Assembly (NCBI GenBank): GCA_038501785.1
Contig: JBAMJR010000031.1
Location: 9,319,001 to 9,383,000 of the forward strand
Source: Myoxocephalus aenaeus
Lineage: Eukaryota; Chordata; Actinopteri; Perciformes; Cottidae
Reading direction: 5' to 3'
DNA: 64,000 nucleotides
In this document: one piece after another, positions 1 through 11,400 of the stretch
Layout: every line of letters starts with the position of its first letter
How positions within the stretch are numbered: the first letter of the stretch is position 1
The notes under the pieces: generated by a model
What the model was told of the DNA's origin: nothing
Seen by the model: the letters and a program-made list of their open reading frames with translations, nothing else
The model's database searches: none
Program-made: the position numbers and the translations under genes

Positions 1-701
1 TACAAAACATGGTGCACAGTGCACGGTGCCAGTGTTTGGGAATTTTCCTTTGCTGCCTTTTCCCATCTTGAGTAAGTCTGACTCTTTTGTCTTTTATCTT
101 AAGAAGTTTACATGTATGCTTGACAGCATGCAGAGGGTTTTATTCAGGGTTTAGTTGTATCAACATGCTGAAGTCACAGTTTGGTGCATGCTAGTTACAG
201 CCTCGTTAGCTTTAGCTCGCCTTGAGATGCTACCTGACGAATTAATATGATTTCTTCCTTGGTAATAAAACACGGATGTATCCTGACTGTAACTGTACTA
301 TAGCGACATTGTGTTGGCCTGTAAAGGACCTGTTCAGTTTGCAAATATTAATGAAATGAACGACAGGCGGGTTAGTTAGCGTTAGCTTTTGGGTAGGAGA
401 ACTGTAATCTTGCGCCTCACGTGCACTTTCATTCAGTAACTGCACATAATGTAAAGGCTCAAACCCCGAAAACATGTTTCCCCATCTATTGCGTATCACG
501 TATCAAATTGTGTGATTTGTTAAATCAAGCAATGTGCGATTATAGCTCACACCACCAGGTGGAGCCTAACATGTACCATGTGATGTCCATTTATGGGTCT
601 TATGACATATATTTGGTATACATGTAACTACATAATTAGTTTCAAGCTCAGTCTTATTCGTCTCTCATTCTCATTCCTCTGTTCCCTACATCTTTATCCA
701 G
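1..701 (+). other. atad1 5' flank / probable 5' UTR intron
   Basis: This stretch lies upstream of the first coding exon of atad1. A donor-like GTAAGT at 72-77 and a pyrimidine-rich acceptor ending in CAG at about 699-701 fit a non-coding first exon that ends near 71, followed by a 5' UTR intron. That model is inference. Short open frames here have no recognisable domain. I see no clear TATA box or CpG-rich promoter, so the transcription start may lie before the window. Confidence 0.4.
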
Positions 702-728
702 CCAATGGACTGACATCAACCAGTGGAG

Positions 729-902
729 ATGCTGCTTAAAGATCTTCCCAGAGAGGCCCTGATGCGGCCACTGTCTAGGAATGAGGTGGTGGGCATGTTG
801 TTGAGGTTGACCATCTTTGGTGCAGCGACCTACTACAGCATCAAATGGGTTATAGATGCTATGGACCCTACCTCTAAACAGAAAAGCCAAGCCAAGAAAA
901 GG
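729..902 (+). CDS. atad1: atad1 coding exon 1 (N-terminus and transmembrane segment)
   Basis: It encodes residues 1-58: the start Met, the PLSRNEVVG signature, a hydrophobic membrane anchor and a basic Lys-rich stretch. It ends in AGG followed by donor GTATAG. The exon probably begins near 702 with a short 5' UTR. Confidence 0.92.
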
Positions 903-3900
903 GTATAGAACATAAGCACATACTATAAGCAGGCCATTGTTTTACAGTATGTAAGATGTTGTAGGTAGTTATTTGTAGCAGAAGTGGTTAAAAAATGAAA
1001 GTAATGGCTGAAGCAGATTCATGCACACTATCTTTTTGTGTGTGTCTCTTTTCTACAGGCAGAACAACTGATGAAGAGGATCGGTGTTGAGGACGTCAAA
1101 CTAACAGAATATGAGATGAACATTGCATCTCAACTAGTTGATCCTCAAACTATGAAGGTAACCACAGTAGTCCTCAATTGACAGTTGAGATTATCCGGTG
1201 TCATGATTATTGATATGATGTTTTACTCTTTTTATTATCCGCTTCACCATACTCTACCTTCCTGCAGGTGACATGGAGAGATATAGCTGGTCTGGATGAG
1301 GTTGTCAATGAGCTGCAAGACACAGTCATCCTGCCCTTTCAGAAAAGACACCTTTTAGCTGGATCCAAACTCTTTCAGCCTCCCAAAGGTACCACAGCAG
1401 TCATTTAATCAGAAATATAATGACAAACTTTTACACATAATCTTCAAGATGCATTGTTACGTCCCCTTTAAAACTAACTTTAAAGGATAAAATGAACTTC
1501 ATACGATTGTACTCTGTGATGTACTTATGGATTGGAAACTACACATAGACATCTGGCATTATTTAATCTTTAGTATTAAATTAGTATATTATATTGTACC
1601 TCTGTTTACTCAATTTATTGAATGAGAGTGAAGAGAGTTTCATTTTAATTTTATTATTTCACTTCAGAGCAAATTTGCAACACAACATTTCAAATTATAC
1701 GATGTGATCCATCAAATATTAATACATATTTCATTATCAAACGAGAGCAGTAAGAAGGGGAAATTTGATACAACATGCCCTCTTCTCACAATAAATAAAT
1801 AACATGAATAGTCTGCCGTAGATGGTCTGTTTATACTGGCAACAAACAGTATAAACAAATAGTCTCAGTTACAATTTCTGCATTCTCTATTATTAATGCT
1901 AATCATTTGAGTTGAAGTGCATCAACAACAAACATAGATTCTTAGGAACTACAGATATCCAAAGTAGTTATAAACCACATCGGTTCATGTCTTCTATTTC
2001 TCATTATGGTTAGAAAGTCAACCGGTGCCTTATGCCTCCATCTAGAGCTGTTTGCCAAAAAGCATTAGATGAGATTTGTACATTTGGCAGCCTGAATGCA
2101 GATGATCACTTGGAGGAGCACTTTACTTTCTACAGAGTTTTCACTGTTTGGCCCAAAACTTTATACAGAGCTTGAGGATGAGTCAACCTCCAAAATTAGC
2201 TGTCATGGGAACCAGTTACATTCCTCATCTCCAGCCTTTATTTATATCATGTACATTTTTTAAAGTATGCTGCAAGTCAGGCAAAACTTTCCATTTTACG
2301 TGTGTTAGAGAAGACCAAGTTAGGCAAAATATCTCCCACAGTTGCTAGATATATCTCCAGTGTTTCCCCTACCGTTATATTAGGGGGCCGCCGTTAATGG
2401 GTTACGCTTGCACATGCGCACCTCGCCGATTCTTGGCATTTTGCCAAAAGCCGATCTTTATGAGATCTCCGTGAAGTCGTCTTTTCTGCTGTTGCGTCTC
2501 TCAACATTGAGCATGAATTGAGAGTGTCCGTATCAAATCTACAACCCCGTTTGAAAAAGATGTGTAGAGGAAAACGGATCATTGCTGCCACTAATACTGA
2601 TTAAACTTGATGGCTCACATATCTGCACAAATTGCTTGTTTTCCACAATAAGCTATTTAGTAGTAACTAAATATTAGTTATTTTTTGCACAGATATAACT
2701 TTATTTTCATTTTTCTAAAAGCATAGATGAAGTCACTAGTAGTACTGTGAGGTATTACTGTGTAAAGCTGTAAACCTAGGGGAAACACTGATCTCTTCTT
2801 TCTCTATCTATCTGGCAACTGTGTCAATGGCAATATATAATTTCCCTAAATAACAAAGTCCAATGTAAAATCGTGTGTAAAACTTAAATGTATTGTTTCA
2901 CTGAACCAGGATGTATTTTATAGACATATAATTGTTGTGCATAGTATTTGTAGGAATTTGATTACTTTTAGTACTAAATTTAGTATAAAAAAACATAACG
3001 GGAGGTTGAAAGTATGTTTTGCCCTTGCAGGCGTTTTATTGTTCGGTCCTCCGGGATGTGGGAAGACCATGATCGCCAAGGCAACAGCCAAAGCTTCAGG
3101 CTGCAAGTTTATTAACCTTCAGCCCTCCACACTGACGGACATGTGGTACGGCGAATCACAGAAGCTGACTGCTGCTGTCTTCTCATTGGCAATAAAAATC
3201 CAGCCCTGCATCATCTTCATTGATGAGATCGGTATGCTTGATTACTCTATTACTTTGAAAAGGTTTGTTTAATACACTATTAGATGTGATTTATCTTTTT
3301 AAGTCTACTCTTTCAAGAAGACATTATTTCCAAAACGTGAGGCTAATATTGTTATCATGATGTTTTTCATACAAAAAAATTGGGGCTCCCTTCAGAATCT
3401 GATTCATCCTGGTTTTTGCTCCTTGTCTCTTGTGTGTTAGAGTCATTTCTGAGGAACCGTTCCAGCCTGGACCATGAGGCCACAGCCATGATGAAGGCCC
3501 AGTTCATGAGCCTGTGGGATGGCCTGGATACTTCCTTAACCACCCAGGTAACACAACCAGACCTCCCCTATACTGTGATACATACCAGATTAAGTTACTA
3601 TATACTACTGGGTAGTATTTCTCTTGTCCCCTGTCATTGGAAAAGTATTTGAAAATATGTGCTTTGTCCTGTGTTGGAGGAGTTAATGCTGCAGGTGGTT
3701 TTGTCAGCATAATGTATTAATGTTGATGTACTTGTGATTTTAGGTGATGGTGATGGGAGCCACAAACCGGCCACAGGATGTGGATCCGGCCATTTTGCGC
3801 AGGATGCCCACCACTTTTCATGTTGGCCTGCCAGTAAGACGCGTACACATACACAAGCACAAACGGTTATCTATGTCATGCAAATTTATCTACATAAATT

Positions 3901-4006
3901 CATAGTGTAATAAGTTGGTAAATTCATGTTTACTGTTTTCTTTCCCTAAATCTACGTGCATTATTTCATATACATACATACATACATACATACATACATA
4001 CATACA

Positions 4007-4037
<31 letters not shown>

Positions 4038-7000
4038 CTCTATCTATCTATCTCTCTCTCTCAAACCCGAATAGCTCCGTGTGTAACTCTTTGCTCGACT
4101 TTACCACAATGTTTGTAAGATCAGCGCCTGATCTCTATTTACTGTAGTGATTGAAATGGCGTGCTTTGCGCTACACATAAAGGAGCACAGCTTAAACTGA
4201 GCTGAACTGTGTCTCAGATTGATTTATGGCTGCTGGCCCAGCCACAAAAAGCATTAATCTTTAATTCAGTACAATATACAGCCCCTTATCATGTCGGATA
4301 TAAATATATATGAGCTGTTGATGCAGGAGAAAACACAATTATATCTTTTTGCAGGAAATATAATTATACATACTGTTTATGTATGACATGCCTAGGTAGT
4401 TGAAATGGCACTTTGACTGTTTCGGATGATAGCATGCCTTTTAACTAGTGATTAGTTGCTCAGGTACTTTTGTGTTTTATTCATTAGTGGCACATTAATA
4501 TTCTTTAAAGAATCACTGTCTTTCTATCTTTGCAGAATATAAGACAAAGACAGGACATCCTGAGGCTGATTTTAGCAGGAGAAAACGTAAGATGTGATTT
4601 TTCTTTTCATCCTAGCCAGTCATGAAATAAATTATTCTCTTCAATGTTCTCTTTTGTCATTTGCAGTGATCATTTTAGACCTGTATTTTCACTGTGTGAT
4701 GACATTAAAGTAGATCAGATCACCCATGAATACAGCTAAAGACCAGTGACAGCTAACAGATTAATTCTACATAATTGTCTCACATTGCTGTCCTGCTTTT
4801 CTGCTCAGCTGAGCAATGCCATAAATCTGAAGGAGATAGCGGAGAAGACGGACGGTTACTCTGGCAGTGACCTCCGGGAGCTTTGCCGCGATGCTGCCAT
4901 GTACAGAGTCCGGGACTATGTCCGAAAGGCGCAAATGAGGCAGATTGCTCAGCAGCTACAGGACTGCCAGGAGGAGGAAAGGTATGACTCATATATTCAA
5001 ACACCTACACAATTGCATAGCACTGGTGTCCACTGAGCATGTTTCTGTTTTAAATACAGTACCTGCCTTAAACATTGGAGGTTACACCTGTGTGGGTTTT
5101 TGAAAGCTGATAGCAATATTACTGTGAGTGATGTATATACCGCTACTCTCTAACTTTACGTTTAATTTAATATTCCTGTATGTGTGTATATATACACACA
5201 CACACGCACCCCCATCCATCCATCCATTCTTTTCAGTTTGTAGTGGCATACTGAACGTAATAGTGATTATGATAAAACATGAATGCACGCTCAAGGATTA
5301 TAATCATGTGCATTCAAATAATTTAAGGTTGTGGCCTGTGTTGATTAACTTCACAAAGTACTGTGTGAGATTACATTGAAAGGTGTCAGAGGTGGATCTG
5401 TTTGAGTTTAAAAGCATCTTATATTAAAATGCTGAATATCTGATCTGTCTAACCCATGATTCACTGTTGCTAAGAGACGATTGAAACCCTCGTCAGCCTG
5501 TTGTTGGCTTCTCAAGGCCAGCAGCAGAGTCATTAAAACAAGTCTATATACAGTGGGTACGGAAAGTATTCAGACCCCTTTAAATGTTTCACTCTTTGTT
5601 TCATTGCAGCCGTTTACTAAAATCAAAAAAGTTCATTTTATTTCTCATTAATGTACACTCAGCACCCCATTTTGACAGAAAAAAACAAATGTAGAAATTT
5701 TTACAAATTTATTAAAAAAGATAAAACTGAAATATCACATGGTCATAAGTATTCAGACCCTTTTGTAGAAGCACCCTTTTGAGCTAGTACAGCCATGAGT
5801 CTTCTTGGGAATGATGCAACAAGTTTTTCACACCTGGATTTGGGGATCTTCTGCCATTCTTCCTTGCAGATCGTCTCCAGTTCCATCAGGTTGGATGGTG
5901 AACGTTGGTGGACAGCCATTTTCAGGTCTCTCCAGAGATGCTCAATTGGGTTTAGGTCAGGGCTCTGGCTGGGCCAGTCAAGAATGGTCACAGAGTTGTT
6001 CCGAAGCCACTCCTTTGTTATTTTAGCTGTGTGCTTGGGGTCATTGTTTTGTTGGAAGGTGAACCTCCGGCCCAGTCTAAGGTCCAGAGCACTCTGGAAG
6101 AGGTTTTCTTCCAGGATATCTCTGTACTTGGCCGCATTCATCTTTCCTTCAATTGTAACCAGTCGTCCTGTCCCTGCAGCTGAAAAACACCCCCATAGCA
6201 TGATGCTGCCACCACCATGTTTCACTGTTGCCTGGTTTTCGCCACACATACCGCTTAGAATTAACGTCAAAAAGTTCAATCTTGGTCTCATCAGACCAGA
6301 GAATCTTATTTATCATAGTCTGGGAGTCCTTCATGTGTTTTTTGGCAAACTCTATGCAGGCTTTCATATGTCTTGCACTGAGGAGAGGCTTTCGTCGGGC
6401 CACTCTGCCATAAAGCCCCGACTGGTGGAGGGCTGCAGTGATAGTTGACTTTGTGGAACTTTCTCCCATCTCCCTACTGCATCCCTGGAGCTCAGCATAG
6501 TGCTCTTTGGGTTCTTCTTTACCTCTCACCAAGGCTCTTCTCCCACGATTGCTCAGTTTGGCTGGACGGCCAGGTCTAGGAAGAGTTCTGGTCGTCCCAA
6601 ACTTCTTCCATTTAAGGATTATGGAGGCCACTGTGCTCTTAGGAACCTTGAGTGCTGCAGAAATTCTTTTGTAACCTTGTAACAACTCTGTGACCATTCT
6701 TGACTGGCCCAGCCAGAGCCATGACCTAAACCCAATTGAGCATCTCTGGAGAGACCTGAAATGGCTGTCCACCAACGTTCACCATCCAACCTGACGGAAC
6801 TGGAGAGGATCTGCAAGGAAGAATGGCAGAGGATCCCCAAATCCAGGTGTGAAAAACTTGTTGCATCATTCCGAAGAAGACTCATGGCTGTACTAGCTCA
6901 AAAGGGTGCTTCTACTCAATACTGAGCAAAGGGTCTGAATACTTATGACCATGTGATATTTCAGTTTTTCTTTTTTAATAAATTTGCAAAAATGTCTACA

Positions 7001-7769
7001 TTTCTGTATTTTTTTTTTTTCTGTCAAGATGGGGTGCTGAGTGTACATTAATGAGAAATAAAATGAACTTTTTTGATTTTAGCAAATGGCTGCAATGAAA
7101 CAAAGAGTGAAAAATGTAAAGGGGTCTGAATACTTTCCGTACCCACTGTATATATACTTTTGTTTGAATGCTGCTGGCCTTGAGAGAAGCCAACAACACG
7201 CCTTAGTGTTAAGATTGCTGAAAACTAAAACAACATTTTTTCCAAACTGTACAACATAAAAAGGCAATATGTAATAAGTCATACACATTTAAATACTTTG
7301 GATGTAGGTAAAACGGTTTCAGAAAAGACCCCCTCCCATTAAAAACCTTTACATTTATTTATTTTTTACAAACTTTTTGTTTGAAGTATAATTGGTATTT
7401 TAGTCAAACATAACAGTGAGCTTGATATCAGATAGCTCACATATTGTCTAATTTCCTTTTTTGTATAAGACATTTAGCTCCAGTATGTAGATTTCTTAAA
7501 TACCACTGCAAACGCAGTATACAATAATGTTTAGTGTGTATTGTACATACTGTTTACAATTGGTGTGCAGTGTGGACTCAGACCTTGTTTTGGTAGGTGT
7601 CTGTGTCTGACCTCTGACATCTTATGTCCTTTGCTCCAGACCTGTGGATGAGGAACGGTTGCGGCCGGTCACCCAGCTGGACCTTCTTTTCGGCCTGGAC
7701 AAGATGAAGGAATCTAAGCGGGCCACAGCCTTCATGTTACCCATTGTGTCAGAGGTACCGCTGGACTAA
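729..7769 (+). CDS. atad1: ATAD1 (Msp1-like) outer mitochondrial membrane AAA+ translocase, nine coding exons
   Basis: Joined exons are 729-902, 1059-1157, 1268-1388, 3031-3231, 3441-3547, 3744-3833, 4536-4586, 4809-4981 and 7640-7769. All introns are GT-AG and phases agree, giving 381 residues (vertebrate ATAD1 is about 360-380). An N-terminal membrane segment (about 20-42) precedes one AAA+ domain: Walker A GPPGCGKT at 137-144, pore loop 1 MWYGES at 169-174, Walker B IIFIDE at 192-197 with catalytic E197, sensor-1 GATNRP at 239-244, arginine fingers R253/R254, and GYSGSDL near 297-303. The family extracts mislocalised tail-anchored proteins from mitochondrial and peroxisomal outer membranes and helps remove AMPA receptors at synapses. 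ATG 729 is chosen because it precedes the conserved N-terminus (PLSRNEVVG); an upstream in-frame GTG is not needed. The long C-terminal tail after exon 8 suggests the atad1a-type paralogue. Odd: pore loop 1 has Met169 where Lys is usual. Confidence 0.95.
1059..1157 (+). CDS. atad1: atad1 coding exon 2
   Basis: Residues 59-91 form the linker helix that joins the membrane anchor to the AAA+ domain (TEYEMNIASQLVDP). The acceptor is TTCTACAG and the donor GTAACC; the exon is in phase 0 at both ends. Confidence 0.93.
1268..1388 (+). CDS. atad1: atad1 coding exon 3
   Basis: It encodes the start of the AAA+ large subdomain (TWRDIAGLDEV, then DTVILPFQKR). It ends one base into a Gly codon and is followed by donor GTACCA. 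Confidence 0.93.
1389..3030 (+). other. atad1 intron 3
   Basis: This 1.6-kb AT-rich intron carries the hAT-like MITE at 2358-2790. The remainder shows no recognisable coding sequence. Confidence 0.85.
2358..2790. mobile_element. hAT-like non-autonomous transposon (MITE)
   Basis: The element opens with CAGTGTTTCCCCTA and closes with the near-inverse TAGGGGAAACACTG, terminal inverted repeats of hAT type. The bases ATCTC directly precede the left end and directly follow the right end. hAT insertions normally duplicate 8 bp, so either the duplication has partly decayed or the boundary is slightly off. The interior (433 bp total) has no transposase, so the copy was mobilised in trans. Confidence 0.75.
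3031..3231 (+). CDS. atad1: atad1 coding exon 4 (Walker A, pore loop 1, Walker B)
   Basis: It holds Walker A, pore loop 1 and Walker B, ending at DEI plus the first base of a Glu codon. Acceptor TTGCAG and donor GTATGC are clear. An open frame runs upstream of the acceptor but is intronic. Confidence 0.95.
3441..3547 (+). CDS. atad1: atad1 coding exon 5
   Basis: It encodes SFLRNRSSLDHEATAMMK and then LWDGLDT, the conserved helix region after Walker B. The acceptor is GTGTTAG and the donor GTAACA. Confidence 0.94.
3744..3833 (+). CDS. atad1: atad1 coding exon 6 (sensor 1, arginine fingers)
   Basis: It encodes VMVMGATNRPQDVDPAILRR and then MPTTFHVGLP. Sensor-1 Asn242 and the paired arginine fingers R253/R254, which act across AAA+ subunits, are all present. 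The donor is GTAAGA. Confidence 0.95.
3968..4061. repeat. (CATA)n then (TCTA/TC)n microsatellite, atad1 intron 6
   Basis: About 16 CATA units run into TCTATC and TC repeats. Open frames reading Tyr-Ile-His-Thr here are artefacts of the repeat. Confidence 0.97.
4536..4586 (+). CDS. atad1: atad1 coding exon 7 (51-nt micro-exon)
   Basis: A short phase-0 exon encoding NIRQRQDILRLILAGEN, a helix of the AAA+ small subdomain. It is flanked by TTTGCAG and GTAAGA. It is too short to appear as an open frame by itself but is required for continuity with exon 8. Confidence 0.9.
4809..4981 (+). CDS. atad1: atad1 coding exon 8 (AAA+ small subdomain)
   Basis: It encodes LSNAINLKEIAEKTDGYSGS, then DLRELCRDAA and a basic/Gln-rich helix ending EEE. 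It ends two bases into an Arg codon before donor GTATGA. Confidence 0.94.
5743..6775 (-). pseudogene. broken Tc1 transposase
   Basis: Two overlapping - strand frames (6149-6775, then 5743-6291) together cover most of a Tc1 transposase, the enzyme that cuts and pastes the element. The upstream frame has part of the second helix-turn-helix, GRPAKLSNRG, and the first catalytic Asp in WSDETKIELF. The downstream frame has HGGGSIMLWGCFS, the second Asp in NNDPKHTAK, and SPDLNPIEHLW with the catalytic Glu. The frame changes near 6235, where family members usually have about ten more codons; this is consistent with a small deletion. The first DNA-binding helix-turn-helix is absent because sequence upstream of about 6680 comes from the inverted tail copy. 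It cannot encode an active enzyme. Confidence 0.9.
6681..6924 (+). pseudogene. inverted copy of the Tc1 transposase C-terminus
   Basis: On the + strand this stretch reads the same C-terminal transposase segment that lies on the - strand at about 5743-6000: the SQSHDLNPIEHLWRDLK region, then KLVASFRRRLMAVLA-like sequence ending near TGA 6922-6924. The catalytic-Glu motif is therefore present twice, head to head, within one element. Confidence 0.85.
7640..7769 (+). CDS. atad1: atad1 terminal coding exon 9
   Basis: It completes the split Arg codon, then encodes LRPVTQLDLLFGLDKMKESK and a tail ending VPLD with stop TAA at 7767-7769. LRPVTQLDL and GLDKM match the C-terminal helix of the family. 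No unambiguous polyadenylation signal was fixed; an AATAAA occurs at 8396-8401. Confidence 0.92.
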
Positions 7770-8321
7770 ACACCAATACTGCACCACAATGCGAAATGTT
7801 TGAGTCTGGACTCTAGACCAGTAATCCCTTGAGGTTTGCTGCTTGATTTTTAATCAACTCAAAGAACTCCACCTCTTACCGGTTGTCGTCTTACCTTGAG
7901 CGTAGTGAAGATTGCTTTGTCCCGGTGGAAGTACCGATATGATTTTTACTTTTTGAAAAAGCTGACAAGAACATTGGATGTCATCACCATTTGCTTTTCA
8001 TGATTCACATAGTTGATAAACACTTAGATTTTTATGATTATTTGATTGCATCTTTTCTTTTTAAAGTAAGAGAGGATGTTTTTAGCCAGCTTGAATTTGA
8101 ACAGAAAACTGCAATAATGCGATACTCGTCATGTAATGAGTTACTGCTCCCAAGGAGTACAAATTTCCCCAAAAAATGTTAGGTACAATAACGTGTAACA
8201 GTTAATTGCATGATTTTAGTTGTGAAGTGAGCACTATTGTAGATGCTTTCAAGTCACAATAAGTGACGCAAAAGAGGAAGACACCTTAACTTTGTTGTCC
8301 AGAGACCTCGCATGGTTCTTA

Positions 8322-8430
8322 CGGTCATGGAAAACCTGGAAAAGTCATGGAATGTTAAAATGGTTATTTCCAGGCCTGGAAAAGTCCTTGAAGAAAATAA
8401 AATCCCAAAAGTCATGGAAATTTGTTATAT
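8322..8430. repeat. dispersed vertebrate-type repeat with repeated CCTGGAAAAGTC
   Basis: The motifs CCTGGAAAAGTCATGGAA and CCTGGAAAAGTCCTTG occur close together, with further GTCATGGAAA copies on either side. I recognise this motif as common interspersed sequence in fish genomes but cannot name the family with confidence. Confidence 0.5.
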
Positions 8431-11400
8431 TCATATAGTCGGTCATTTACGCTGAGTTTGAAATGATTAAAATGCTTTTAAAAGAAAAATATAAGCAGGC
8501 ATACACTCTATCTATAAATGTTTATTCTTTTAATCAAACTATTGTCTCATTCATTTGTGTCATTTAAGATATACTGTATGCTTTGTTGTTGTTAGTTTAA
8601 ATACTACATGTCTTTCTCGGCGCTCTCAGTCATTGTGTGTAGACAAAAGCCGATAACAAAACACACATTCGGTACAAGACAGCCAAGTAGAGATGGTGTC
8701 ACCACCTAACCCCTGTAATGGAAACCACAGCTATAATCACCTGAGCAATACTACTTATGGCTGTAATATTACCTGATTTACACCTCCTCAGCTATTAGCA
8801 GATGTATATTATAGGAATCGTGCTGCATGCATTATTGTGAATATGGAAGCAAACTGCTACAACTGAAGTTACCCAATCCAATTGGTCTTCAGTGCATTTA
8901 GTGGTCTTTTGCACCCATTGTCATTATTCGTGAGTCTCCATTGTTTCTCTTTGAATGTTTTTAATAATAATTTTTTTACGTCTTGTTCTGTACTATGATC
9001 AATGTCTATCGCTGCAATACACATCAGGGTTTTTCTGTCTGTTACTTTTATTCTCTCTTCAAGGAGAGCATGGCTTTAAAATTGAAATCAGCTGTCAGTC
9101 TGAAGTTGTTGTGACATGCTTTTCTGACTCCCTCTGTCTAAAAAGCCTCATTATTCACCACATGGTCACAGCATGTGTTTGTGGGTCTCATACAGACCTT
9201 TCTCCCACTCAGTCTGAACAAGCCAGGGCAAAGCGGTCATTCAACCATTACCATGTGGTGGCGCTGCAGCTTCACAGTCCTGTTGCGGAGGCGGGTGTGA
9301 CTGCTCGCATGAAGAGCAGTTTTATAGCATTGAGGTGTGATAATGAAAGAGATGACCCTGCATACTAGATTGTTTCTCCATTATTGGTTCACTCAGTGAT
9401 CTGTTGCTCTTCAATAGGGTATGTCTGGTGACAGTTAAAGGCAAACGATCGTGTCACTGCAGCTTACAGGTCTTAGTTCCTTTTCTTTGCGACGGCTTTT
9501 TCTCAATGCAATAGGACTTATCAGGTCATTTGATCCATTATCAGTTACTGTTAATTGCACTGTCAAATATGTGTATGTGTTGAGTATGGTATGCAAACCA
9601 TGTACTGTAAAGTGTATTTATTAAACTACACCGAAGAAAATATTCATTTTTATTTTTTTGCTCAACCATCAACATTTGACCTTGCTTATTTCAGCATGGC
9701 TTTCAACCGGTTTGTCTTTGTCCTGCCCTTGTTTAAGTGTATTAAATATAATGGATTATTTCATTCCTAAAAGACAACGTTCAACCTGTGAAGATTTCAA
9801 ACAATATGTTATTATATCTCAACTTATTATTTACAAATTAATTTTGTATATTGCCAATGGTTATTTTACCAATACTTTTCTGATGAGCAAGTGTTTGGTA
9901 TATTTTTGGGACCCAAAAAGTTTTGCTGTGGGAGGCTAGTACTTAATTGGGATTCTGAATCATCATAAACTGTTTGTAAATTCTGCGGCTGTGCAGTCAG
10001 ATCCTGTACCCTTTAGGCATGCATTAATAAGCCATTGTTGGTCATAACCAAGCACTTACTCTTTCCACTCTGTTGCTGGTCGCTAACAAAAGCCTTGCAT
10101 TGCTAATAAGTCTACTTTTCAGAAATTGCTGACAGCCAAACAGCTTAAAATTACAGTCTTGAGATTTTAATGGATGTCTGACAAAGTGCACTAAGGTCAT
10201 GACATCTGAATTACCCACTTATATGGGCCATGCTAAAGCATGTCAAAAGTTTACACCTGTGTTTTTTTCTTTATTTGAAATAGTCAGGATTTTAGGTTTT
10301 CATGACGGCAGCTATTTGATAACATGGTTTCCAGGGGAAATGTGATGCATCCTTAAACTGTTAACGTTATTGCAAGGGTCTATGTATTTGATTTTGAATT
10401 CATGCAGGCAACCTTTAAAATGAGGCTGAAAAGACAAAAGTTACTGTGTGTTGAGGAAAATATACCTGTTTTCTTATCATTTCAATAATGGCTTATTGGC
10501 CATCTATAAAACATTAATGAATGTGCAAAGTATACCTTTTATTAAAGAGTAAAACCATTGCTGTATTTTATGTATGCAGAAAGGGTTTGAAGGGATTTTA
10601 TTATGGGATAGACTCCGTTTTGTGACAATACCTCTGAAATACTCTGTATAACTATGATTGCAATACTAATCTGTTCAACCTCTGCAGGCGTGCATGCAGT
10701 ATGTGTTTGTGGAGGTGGGTGAAGTACACCCAAGAAACATTCTTAATTATTTTTTAAAAGGGTGCATCATTGGATTCTTTAATCTGGACATGCCAACATC
10801 AAGCTCACTCACAAGCGTTTATAATGACAAAGCAGTATTAGGCACAAAGTCACTCCAGGCAGGTGAACTGGGTTATTTTAAAGAAAGAGTTATGTGATGC
10901 CATGCCAATAAGTGCAACTATGTTTCTGCCAGTAGTGTGGACCGATGGTACAGTGATGTTTACGGTTCAGTCTTCAATGAGGCAAAATCTGGAGTGTTTT
11001 CCTCCAACTATGTTCTGTCTGATCTTTTACTCTCATTGATTAGTTATTCATAAAGCTATTGAGTTATTCATGAAGAGGGAGTCAAAGTGAAAGTCTCCAA
11101 TCAAGCTCTTTTCAATTAGAGGACAGCGCCCAGTCGATAAACATGATGGAAGCAGCTCTCCCATGCAGCACAGCCGGCTGGAGCTCAAAGACTTCCCATT
11201 GAGAGGAGAGCTCAGACACGGATAGATTCACTTTTGTCTGGCCATGGTCTGTCAGCACAGCAGCTCTCAGCGTTGGTCTGATGGTCTTAACCTTTTTTAC
11301 ATAGGAGCAGTGGAGAGAGTGTATAATGGCCCCACTCTGATCTGTGACAGTCCTTCTGAAAGCTTCACTGCCATCGAACATGATCGAGCTAGCCCAGAGA

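Larger units (their letters stand above)
5551..7148 (-). mobile_element. Tc1/mariner transposon with inverted duplication of its 3' end
   Basis: Both ends carry CAGTGGGTACGGAAAGTATT in inverted orientation, each flanked by the TA duplication typical of Tc1/mariner (5549-5550 and 7149-7150). The inverted repeat does not stop at a normal terminal repeat. Positions 5551-6000 match the reverse complement of about 6681-7148, including transposase 3' coding sequence. The left arm lacks about 11 nt present in the right arm near the stop codon. The element therefore reads tail, body, inverted tail, and the native 5' end with the transposase N-terminus is missing. It sits antisense in atad1 intron 8. 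Confidence 0.9.
4982..7639 (+). other. atad1 intron 8
   Basis: A 2.7-kb intron, more than half of which is the Tc1 insertion at 5551-7148. A short CA/CATC-rich patch lies near 5188-5230. No other feature is seen. Confidence 0.85.

Noticed and set aside
3380..3652. 90-residue + frame around atad1 exon 5
   Set aside because: Only 3441-3547 is exon; the remainder is intron read-through.
3915..4147. Frames reading Tyr-Ile-His-Thr repeats
   Set aside because: Translation of the CATA microsatellite in atad1 intron 6.
5795..6448. 217-residue + strand frame over the Tc1 element
   Set aside because: Antisense of the transposase, whose catalytic motifs are on the - strand.
8955..9368. 137-residue + frame
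   Set aside because: No domain, low-complexity start, no splice or start context; treated as chance.
10680..10897. Possible exon after CTCTGCAG
   Set aside because: No conserved motif and no partner exon; acceptor-like CTGCAG alone is weak.
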